Shown: positions 56,301-64,000 of the stretch, piece by piece | How the letters are laid out: each line of letters begins with the position of its first letter | Position numbering within the stretch: position 1 is the first letter of the stretch | DNA from: Siphonodentalium dalli | Taxonomy: Eukaryota > Mollusca > Scaphopoda > Gadilida > Siphonodentaliidae | Direction of reading: 5' to 3' | Assembly: GCA_032622095.1 (NCBI GenBank) | Contig: CP136062.1 | Location: 165,792,090-165,856,089 of the forward strand | DNA length: 64,000 nt | Translations under genes and position numbers: made by a program | Notes under the pieces: model-generated | Seen by the model: the letters and a program-made list of their open reading frames with translations, nothing else | Told to the model about the DNA's origin: nothing | Database searches by the model: none

Positions 56301-59300
56301 GAAATGAACAATTCTTTTACTAATATTCTCCACTACTAGGAACAACCTCGCATGCGCGACCCCACCAGAGAACCTCGCTCTACTTTTCAATAGATCAACG
56401 TATGACAATAATGCTCTGTGTCCTCTGTGTAACTTTCGCTACAGTAACGAACTATTCCATGTAAATTGGTCGTGCAATTCTGATATAATGCACGAGCTAT
56501 GATCATATTGCCAATGGTATCGCCATGTTCATGTTTCTGGATAACCTATCTGTGCAGCATCTAATGGCCGTTATTTTGGGCGGTGAACCCGTAACAATGC
56601 CACCTGATATCGCTGACCTGATGGACGCAGTTATCATTGATACAGCAACATTCCTATCGAATTCTTGTCGATTTGTGTGGAAATGTGTAATGTAAATTAC
56701 GCTTCCAGATGCGAGTGACGCGATGTTTAATTCCACACATATACATTTTAGTCTACAATTAATAAATTAATTGTTCTGCAGTCTCCTGAACACCAGAATG
56801 CAACATACTACGATATCTCGCCTTCCTTGTACACTTTCGTTTCCACTGTATGGGCAGAATTTTTTTACAACACACGCCAATTCCAGTCGATTGCACCAAT
56901 CATAACGTGGCCTCCTACGTTGGTATTATCTGCGATTGATGCAGAATTACATCTGATCAGTACGATTTACTATTCCCCAACAACTACAGCCGCACTAACC
57001 ATGCAGTAGTATAGTATAGTCCAGTTTATTGTTAATCTCCTCAATTTAGGAGAGCATAATTATGTACAAATGACAAATATATACATCTATATCTATATTT
57101 GCGAATGTCTGTCTGTGTTCTATAGAAATTCACATGGGACCATCTAGATGACACCAAAGGGGTCTACTTGGGATAACGTTTTATGAGAAAGATAATGGTG
57201 CGGGTTAGATTTTTCTAAAGTGACGCCGTTGTTGTCAGGGGTAGAAAAGGAGGAGCGGCAGATTTTGTTTTGTCGCCGATAGCCACGAAACATATATAAT
57301 CATCCCCATGATATACATAATCTAATGGTGTGGTTTAAATATGTCAAAAGTGGCGCCGTTCTAGTCAGGAATGCACGGAAGGGGATGGGCCCCAAAATTG
57401 ATAAAAATAATTTATCGCCGAGGGACAATCTAAATGGCACCAAAGGGGTCTACTATGGGTATCTTTTTGCGAGAAAGATATTGGTGCGGGATAGAATTTT
57501 CTAAAGTGACGCCGTTGTTGTTAGGGACAGAAAAGGGGAGGGGCAGAATTATTTTTTCGCCGATTGCCACGAAACATATATCTCAATGGCTACGAGGAAT
57601 CCAATTGTGCATGTTAAAACGTATAATGAACTACCAAAACAGATACACAGAAGAAATTATATTTATCATTTTATTTAAGAGATACAAATATTATTGCAAA
57701 CTGACAGACCTCGAACCGTCAGACAATTGCATATTAGAATGGATCATTTATATAGCATAACACAATAGCACATGACTTTTTGCAGATCGTTCAATACTTT
57801 ATACAAGGGTATCTGCCCGATACAGCGGACTTATTTCATTTTTTAGAACAGACTCGTCGCCTAACATGAACCACCCCAAATCTCGCTCTGTGTCGGGCAC
57901 ATGTTTACGATGTCCATGTCATAGCGTCTGACGAAAATGCAGTTGTAGATAAATAAATACTTCTTTATTGACGGAACAGATTAATCGCGACAAACAACTT
58001 GACAATCGACAAGTTGAGCCACTACTTATATTCCATGTGTAAGAACCATGTTTTGTGATGCTATTTGAATATACAATTTACGAAAATACTTTGAGCCTGA
58101 GTATTCTCTATTGCCATCAAATATCCACAGCATGCAGAGGGTTTCACGTCACTTTAACCTGGGCAACGCCGGGTAACCCGGCTAGTGTTATATACATATG
58201 CATGCAAATGTTATACTAATCACAATATTAATCTTATGAATACAACCAATTCATACGTATTAACACATATACATGTATGTGCATCAAATAAGTGGTTTGG
58301 ATACTTTATTTGTCTATTATGAACTACATTCTATCCTTTTCATTATCATTTCACTTCATTAGTTGCCACTTCATGTTTGTATACGTAGGGGCGACAGGAA
58401 GACGGCCCATCTGGGCCATGTCGCTCCTGTATACTATCATTTTGTTTGTTTATTATCACCATTGTCATAAGCTTGTAAATATTATACAAATAAACAATCA
58501 TCATCATCAATCTTACAGTGACCCCATGTCACACGCATGCGGCTAGGTTATGCCATATTCAAGTTTCAAGGGTTAGTGAGGTCGGTGATAATCTAATATC
58601 GAATATAGAAATGGGAAGGCATACATAGAGGTGCCCGAATGCCAGTTGCCCTTTTTTGAACCTAATTAGTAATATCACATGTGTGATCGAGCGAAATAAT
58701 ATTTCCAAATAAAATATTTACTGGACATCAAAGTTGCCATGTTTTAACTACAGTAACCGTGGTTTTAATTTAATTTAATTTTACCATGTATAAATTTACA
58801 ATGTTCCATGTTCAGAACTAGTGAATCCCTAGCAAGCCATAGTTAAATCACGATTTTACTATAGATATCTATTATATTACTATATTTTTCATGTACGAGG
58901 CATGACTTTACCATGGTTTCGTGGTAGAACAATGCTCAAGATGAAGATATTGCGTACTCAACTATAGTTTTTACTATATAGCTCATTATGGTAGTAACAT
59001 GTTTTATTCTACACCGTTAATTTCACGATGTGAGGGTTATCCATTTCACAATTATACCATAATACCATAATACAACCATGTCTAATTAAATACAGTGTGC
59101 ATTATAGTCATGATAAAAAAATTAACCATCATATTCCTACCCGATATATCCCCACAGTATTCTTCAGCTTTATGGAAAAATTTATGGAAATTTATTTCAG
59201 GTATACTTCGCGGTGATGCCGGTGCAACCTGGAAAAAAGAACCGACGGTTCACACTTCACACTCTGCGAGATTTCGGGATGGGAAAGAATAAACTACAAC

Positions 59301-61551
59301 AGAAAATACAAGAGGAAATAGAAAATCTGCTACAAGAAATTGACAGACATAACGGCGAACCATTTAACATCAAGCATGCTATAACTACAGCAGTGTCAAA
59401 TGTTATATGCTCGGTGGTCGTCGGCAAAAGATATGATTATGACGATGAAGAGTTCAAGGAAATTCTAGGTCATCTACAGGACATATTCTCAAATACAAGC
59501 ATTGCAAGTCTTGCCGACATTATTCCGATTATGAAACATCTACCTTTTGTTAATACAAGACAACAATGTATTTTCAACTCGTTGGAGGTGATCTATAACC
59601 ATTTCGAACGAATAGTTAACCAACAAAAAGAAACGTTTGATGAATCTAACATGAGAAGTTTTATAGACGCTTATATAAAAGAAACACGTGCAGCCACCGA
59701 TCTCCCTGATGACTATGTACCAGGTAAGAAAACAACAGAGTCACCGATTAGTTTGTTTATAGTACCTTGATATACGGTTTTAATAACAATCTATGACATA
59801 AAATATTATTTTTAAATACTATAATTCATTAACATTTGTAACGTATCAGAAGATTCCCATATAGTAATAGAAAATAGCTGAAAACATAGAAATATTAAGT
59901 GGACCTTTAAAGGAAATCGATATGATTTGCTGGTGAATAAGGAAATATCTAATGGCTTTTTAATGATATAGGGGTTTTATGTGATATACTGAAATACATT
60001 ACGAACTAGGATTGTTTTAGTATACCATTCCCATTATGTATTCAACTTCTTTAGAATCCTCAGAGTTGCTGTTCTTTCAGTTTGACCAATCCTACCACAA
60101 ATTGTCCCATCAGTTATACAATCATATACCTGAATATAATATTCATCGTAAGGCAATACAAGCAGACGACGGATAAGTGTAAAAGGATTCCAATTAATGG
60201 GTGAGAAATGTTCAGATGGTAAATTAAACAAACGGTGCAACTATCTGAACAGCTCCTGATGGAACTATATTATAAGTTACATGGTCGGTATGGTGTCATG
60301 TGAGGCGAAGTGAGATCAATAATAGGGGAGGACTACGGCCTAATATTTATCTCGTTGAGTTTCACATGACACCATATCCGACCACTAAGCTTCCTTTAAT
60401 TAAAAATCGTCACTGTAAATTATTTTCACGTTGGGCTGAATATTTGCGAAGAGACGGTTGTATTTTGTTTGTAAAAATAACAAGATGGTGGATAAACACC
60501 TAATAGTGTCTCCTCTGAAGATATCATCGACCTAATATCGATTCATCCTTCCACCGTCACTATTTGTCGACGCTGATGAAAAATAGAAGCAAGATGGTGG
60601 ATAAGTGATCGTTCAGACGACCACGATACAATCGAAAGTGGAGGAATCGGGCCCGACGAGATCGTGGATAGTTTGTTCACACGATTGCGAATTCGTCGTA
60701 TATGATTATATCGTAGGTTGTTCGTAAAGCATGTGACTGACTACCCTGCAATCTTTCCAGCCACGATTTTACGTACACACGACTGCGATTGCGTCGCAAG
60801 TGGAGGTATCCAAGGATACGCCACGATTTCGAATCTAAAATCAAACAGTGCTTCATATTAATTTTTGACTTGCGATTTTGACATGAGCATGCGCAGTCTA
60901 ACTAACGGATACTTCCTACGACGGAAATCCTTCCACTTACGATTGAATCGTGGTCGTCTGAATGTTCACTAAGCACCTAATATTGATTTCATTTGGGGTC
61001 ACTTTCGACGTCATCATCGACCTAATATGGGTTAATCCACCGTCACTATTTGTCGATGCTAATCGCAAGAACAGACATAACAAATAAATATATATATCCT
61101 TTGTCTTTCGCAGATCACGAGTTGGGTCGAATAATACTGGACCTCTTTGCAGCGGGGACGGAGACTACATCAACTAGTCTGTATTGGGGCATCGCCTATT
61201 GTGTCAACGACCCAAATCTTCAAGAGACGCTCTATTCTGAAATAATGAACACTGTTGGCATGGATCGCCTTCCCGGAATGGAAGATAAACTCAAGATGCC
61301 AAACGCGGAAGCTTCCATATTGGAAATTCTCCGTCATGCGGATATTGTCCCCTTATCCATTGCCCATGCGGCGACAGAAGAAACATCATTCCGGGGTTAC
61401 AACATTCCAAAAGGCACAATGATACTTCCTGTCCTTGATTCGGCACTCAAAGACCCCACCATATGGCCTGATCCGTTCACCTTCAACCACACAAGATTTC
61501 TGGATGGCAACAGTGTGGAGAACATGGAACAGTTCATCCCTTTTGGAACAG
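49990..61551 (+). CDS. Cytochrome P450, CYP2 clan, copy B (exons 1-3; exon 2 frameshifted)
   Basis: Exons 49990-50356, 59201-59723 and 61114-61551, with the same GT-AG borders and phase-1 introns as copy A. Motifs kept: PPGPLPLPLIGN hinge, AGTETTSTS I-helix, EILR, FRGYNIPKG and PFGTG. Exon 2 is 523 nt against 522 in A: the A run at 59233-59238 has six A instead of five, shifting the frame before the WKKNRR motif. Downstream of that point the exon is fully open. Either a young pseudogene or an assembly error in a homopolymer. The last exon is not in the window; the corresponding intron in A is 5.7 kb. Confidence 0.85.
50700..51150. repeat. Lophotrochozoan-type AGCTCACCTGAG repeat
   Basis: Starts TTTAGCTCACCTGAGACGAA, then CTCGTCCGTCGTCCGTC simple sequence and two loose units with CAGATTTGTTCAAATGA and a GCCATAACTC/GACATAACTC word. 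Non-coding repeat type familiar from molluscan genomes. Confidence 0.6.
51492..51969. mobile_element. Inverted-repeat element, ~41-bp ends
   Basis: TGTCTGACATTTGCAGAATG left and CATTCTGCAAAGATCAGACA right, pairing on through GAGGTCCCCA / TGGGGACCTC. 478 bp, no coding capacity seen. Target duplication not clear. Confidence 0.6.
52790..52970. repeat. Repeat inverted relative to P450 A intron 1
   Basis: Reversed, CCTATTGTGTGGGTGGGTTTG, GTCGTATATAA and CAACGAAATAACGGAGA match 30173-30290. The left part is a tandem doublet (GATCCAAACCCACCCACACAA twice). Confidence 0.6.
53220..55035. repeat. Degenerate minisatellite, ~40-bp unit
   Basis: Loose repeats of GGAGTGACTGTATGGTCATG followed by GGTGAGGTGTATATGTATAC run for about 1.4 kb, split by the MITE at 53476-53878. 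Units are strongly diverged. Open frames within it are by-products. Confidence 0.75.
53476..53878 (-). mobile_element. TTAA-flanked paired-hairpin MITE, copy 6 (reversed)
   Basis: Reverse orientation: left TTAACCCTTTACCCAACAGA, right CCGGTTTGTTGGGTAAAGGG then TTAA. Hairpins near 53506 and 53658. It sits inside the minisatellite, which gives a clean repeat-in-repeat border. Confidence 0.88.
55036..56340. other. Intron sequence with GGCCGCCATTTTGACAGC repeats
   Basis: Two loose copies of TTCATATTGTGGCCGCCATTTTGACAGC-type phrase (near 55690 and 56000) suggest a decayed tandem repeat. A 72-codon open frame at 55180-55398 has no motif. No host exon supported. Confidence 0.35.
56341..56695 (+). 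pseudogene. Possible retroelement ORF tail with CxxC-H-C motif
   Basis: A frame from 56341 reads ENLALLFNRSTYDNNALCPL and continues CNFRYSNELFHVNWSC, spacing CxxC...HxxxxC as in LINE ORF2 C-termini, and stops at 56500-56502. A shifted frame continues protein-like (YDHIANGIAMFMFLDNLSVQ) to a TAA at 56693-56695. Best read as one broken C-terminal segment of a LINE-type protein; too short to assign. Confidence 0.4.
57140..57580. repeat. Three-unit tandem repeat, ~144-bp period
   Basis: CACCAAAGGGGTCTACT, ATATTGGTGCGGG, TTTTCTAAAGTGACGCCGTT and TCGCCGA.(A/T)GCCACGAAAC recur; the middle unit is more diverged. Confidence 0.7.
58168..58186 (+). mobile_element. Possible Helitron-like 3' terminus
   Basis: GCCGGGTAACCCGGC is a perfect small hairpin ending in CTAG followed by T, resembling a Helitron 3' end (hairpin, CTRR, inserted before T). 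The hairpin abuts CTAG more closely than usual, and no 5' TC end or RepHel protein is identified. Confidence 0.3.
58290..58515 (+). mobile_element. Retrotransposon 3' fragment with ATC tail
   Basis: Contains a hairpin (GGGGCGACA...GGCCCA/TGGGCC...TCGCTCC, near 58388-58427) and ends TACAAATAAACAATCATCAT, i.e. AATAAA then ATC simple sequence, the usual tail of a CR1/Jockey-type 3' end. No protein part remains. Confidence 0.45.
59201..59723 (+). CDS. P450 B exon 2 (one-base frameshift)
   Basis: Acceptor TTTATTTCAG, donor GTAAGA. The first 12 codons are in frame with exon 1; the six-A run at 59233-59238 then moves the frame by one, leading to a stop near 59290. The other frame is open from there to the donor and closely parallels copy A (GKRYDYDDEEFKEILGHLQD). 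Confidence 0.85.
60282..60382. repeat. Foldback hairpin shared with P450 A intron 2
   Basis: GGTCGGTATGGTGTCATGTG left, CACATGACACCATATCCGACC right. Partner of 32912-33002. The centre has lost part of the GCGAGG stem seen in A, but the outer stem is longer. Confidence 0.8.
60605..60969. mobile_element. PIF/Harbinger-like MITE, 365 bp
   Basis: Left end GTGATCGTTCAGACGACCAC, right end (reversed) GTGAACATTCAGACGACCAC, repeat continuing through CGAT.CAATCG. TAA on both sides (60602-60604 and 60970-60972). Copy A has the empty site GGATAAGCACC at 35630-35640. Interior has a further GTCGCAAGTGGAGG-type subterminal echo. Non-coding. Confidence 0.88.
61114..61551 (+). CDS. P450 B exon 3
   Basis: Acceptor CTTTCGCAG, donor GTAAGT; 438 nt as in A, fully open. 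I-helix FAAGTETTSTS, EILR, and PFGTG at the end of the exon. The absence of stops here argues that any inactivation of the gene is recent. Confidence 0.92.
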
Positions 61552-62585
61552 GTAAGTTTATGTTTACTCCAGCAGATTGGTATGCCATTTCCATTGTTCA
61601 CCTGCTCGACATAGATACATGGATAGAGACTTCGTCATTATAGAATGTACCTTTCCACAACTACCAATATCAATCAAATAAGTATTAGCGGATATTATCT
61701 ACCAAGTCGCTAGCTGCACGTGGAATTCTTTGTTCACCTTAATTTTTATATCCGGTTGGTGACACGAAGACAGCCAATCCTGGTAATACCACTCCCTCAC
61801 AATAATTACACTTGATTTTTTATATATTATTCTTGATTGTAACCTAATTATTGTGTGAATAAAACATCTATCTATCCGCGAATATGTTCAGTGTTAACTT
61901 GCCTACTTTTAAACAACTGTTTAGTTGTTAAATAATAATTTACTGAATATTTTTCTTCTAAATTCATCAATGATTACAACATTTTTGTTTTAATTTTGCG
62001 TGTAAGTCGTCATACATTTCACAATGAAGCCAATTTAAAGTCTTTCTGTGGGCGACTTGTCTCCTTGCAACCATAAGCTCCCCTCACTAATGAATATGCA
62101 TGGAAAGCTCCATTGACCAGTACAATGCCACCTTCAATGAATATCACAAGCCGAAAGTCTAACAGATGTCCCTAAGTGTAGAGGACAGACAACATCGTAA
62201 GTTATGTTACTTAAATTACCATTTAGTATGTTGACATGCTTGTTTACAAAAATGTCCATTAACTATAACATAAATAGACTCAACATCGGCGTGTATTGTA
62301 TAATTTGACCCATTCTTTACGCTGGGCGAAAATCTTTTGGCCAATTTTGTTATCATTTTTGTTTTTACAAAATAAAAAATCTTTTGCCAAATTAAATACT
62401 CATTTTCTGGTCTCACACTTAATTAAATTTTCTTGTTTTATTTAACATCTAACATTCTATATGATTATGTCCATGTCTGACTTCTTTGATCCCACCATTG
62501 TTACTTGACAATATACCACTACCCACCATCTACTATTCAGTCTTATGACAGACAAAGGATTCATTAGTATTAATCCTCATTACTA
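61552..62585 (+). other. P450 B intron 3, start
   Basis: Homologous to about 36218-37440 of copy A (e.g. CAAATAAGTATTAGCGGATA, ACAATATACCACTACC), without A's hAT-like insertion and with the short insert at 61755-61878. Homology stops near 62585. Confidence 0.75.
61755..61878 (+). mobile_element. Short retro-fragment with ATCT tail
   Basis: Copy A reads TATATCCG joined to CGAATAATTTCAG; here 124 bp are added, ending GAATAAAACATCTATCTATC and bracketed by TATCCG (61749-61754 and 61873-61878). Tail and duplication point to a truncated LINE or SINE insertion. Confidence 0.7.
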
Positions 62586-63120
62586 GTAGAGGCTCTAAGG
62601 TCCCAAAAATAGCCAAAGTGTGCAAAATTGGATAAAAGCATGAAACTTGGTATGCACATAGTTCATGATATGGGGGTCAATATAAGAGCGAGACCCAAGC
62701 GTGAAAGTGACCTTGATGACCTTGAGGTCAAGGTCAAAGGTAAAAATTTCAATTTTTAACTGGCGGTATGAGTTATAACATTTTTAAGACAACAAATTAC
62801 TTATAAATATCAAAATTACATAAATATGACTTCAAATAGGCCATATTAGTCACCTTTATAACAAAATCTACAAAGATCTTGAGAACTTTTCATATTAAAG
62901 CTCAAAAAGTCAGTTGTTCCATGAACAAATGAATATAAAGTCCCAACTATTTAACATGCTCACTAAATGCCACCACATTCCACAACATTGTATTGCATAT
63001 ATATCAGCGTACATTACAAGAGTGAGACCCAAGCATTAAATTCACACAGATGACCTTGATGTCAAGGTCAAAGGTCAAAACTCATTTTTATAAAATTGTT
63101 AATGGTGTGAGCTGAGCCTG
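62586..63120. repeat. GACCTTGAGGTCAAGGTCAAAGG repeat, two units
   Basis: AAGAGTGAGACCCAAGC-type word followed by GATGACCTTGA.GTCAAGGTCAAAGG occurs near 62685-62742 and 63018-63080, a ~335-bp period. Interrupts P450 B intron 3. Confidence 0.65.
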
Positions 63121-64000
63121 AATTATTCCTCGATATTGGTCCGAAATTACATAAATATATTATAATACGGAAATCTTAGGAATTCTATCAATCTATGAAC
63201 ATATATTTCAGTAAATGTTGGTAAGAACAGGTAAGAAGATAAAAAATTAAATATACATGTAAAGTCACAAAATAAAATGCCAACATGATGCCACCAAGTT
63301 ATACATTTAGGCACATGTGTTCAGTATATGGATAACAAGGGTTTTTAGGAGAGTTTTGCAAAAAATATGTTACTTTTATAACGTAACATTTTGCTCATTT
63401 TAGTCACCCAACGCATTGCACAATACATGTATTACCCAAATGTTTGACACATAAGCACTACATGCGGTGGAAAAAACTTCTCTGGTCAGGATTAATTTAG
63501 GACAGTAAAATCACATGTCAGCAATGTATAGACAGATTATATATTGAATATGTTGAACCGACATGCATTCAATTTGGTAACAATTATGAGAATATGACTA
63601 CCATTACATGCACACCCAATACATGAGATCTGTTGTCCAGAATATAATATCACCAATCATGTTATTGGCATCAAAACTTGTTACGAAAGATTAAGTCATG
63701 CTAAAGACAGAACTTGATATGTGGATACAAGAGCATTGGATATAGACATATTGCCTACTAAAACAAGAGACCGTAATATATATATACATATCATACCTAC
63801 ATGTTTTGTGCTAATTCTGATTACTCGTACATCAATTGAGAATGAGCTCATTGATAAAAATGAAGTTCGCTCCCAGTGAATGTTGAGATCTCACCACACT
63901 AAAGAAATTGGTCCTTTGAAAGGTCAGACAGTTATTGTGCTAAAATCACTTAGAGACTTGTGGTTGTTGTGTGATATATCGTCTACTGGCCATCACTCTG
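63121..64000. other. No recognisable feature
   Basis: AT-rich sequence, presumably still within intron 3 of P450 B. Exon 4 is not seen. Confidence 0.5.

Larger units (their letters stand above)
50357..59200 (+). other. P450 B intron 1
   Basis: 8844 bp, four times that of copy A, swollen by repeats: 50700-51150, 51492-51969, 52790-52970, the minisatellite 53220-55035 with its MITE, a retroelement tail at 56341, tandem repeats at 57140 and retro-debris near 58290-58515. Homology to A resumes near 59030. Confidence 0.75.
59724..61113 (+). other. P450 B intron 2
   Basis: 1390 bp, colinear with copy A intron 2 after removing A-specific insertions. Holds a shared hairpin (60282-60382), the ~120-bp tandem unit twice and a B-specific element at 60605-60969. 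Confidence 0.8.

Overview
The window looks like nuclear DNA of a marine invertebrate, most likely a lophotrochozoan (mollusc, brachiopod or similar). Coding exons are short and split by kilobase introns with GT...AG borders. The rest is AT-rich and full of non-LTR retrotransposon debris, small inverted-repeat DNA elements, foldback hairpins and degenerate tandem repeats of the kind common in those phyla. The species cannot be fixed from sequence alone. There is no sign of bacterial gene organisation.

The only clear host genes are two tandem, same-strand cytochrome P450 genes of the microsomal CYP2 clan. Copy A (28181-42081, four exons, all three introns phase 1) joins into a clean 503-residue P450 with membrane anchor, I-helix AGTETTS, ExxR and FGTGKRICAG heme loop. 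Copy B (49990 onward) has exons 1-3 in the window with the same borders, but exon 2 carries one extra A in an A run, which shifts the frame. Its heme-binding exon would lie past the right edge. Homology between the duplicates begins near 25471 (A) and 49268 (B). Because they are paralogous, each acts as an empty-site control for insertions in the other. This resolves a LINE, PIF/Harbinger-like elements, a hAT-like element, a 5S-rRNA-derived SINE-like insert and a short tailed retro-fragment.

Left part (1-25 kb): a nested pair of TTA-flanked elements; two diverged copies of a ~1.4 kb block each holding a long ATC/GTC triplet repeat; the first four members of a TTAA-flanked MITE family; degenerate repeats; a decayed, stop-riddled reading region (20.9-22.7 kb) of unknown family; two inverted copies of a G-tract-ended element with 9-bp target duplications; a LINE fragment.

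Middle (25-49 kb): a 5'-truncated LINE inserted in the upstream region of P450 A, P450 A itself with introns full of hairpins and small transposons, a four-unit tandem repeat, and two inverted copies of one Jockey/CR1-like LINE, the longer ending where the P450 B block begins. Right part (49-64 kb): P450 B, whose first intron is swollen by repeats, a minisatellite, a sixth MITE and a retroelement ORF tail.

The most unusual structure is the MITE family: every full copy has TTAA plus CCCTTTACCC ends and two mutually inverted, individually self-complementary ~67-nt hairpins. The same hairpin pair also occurs inside a differently ended (TTA-flanked) element.
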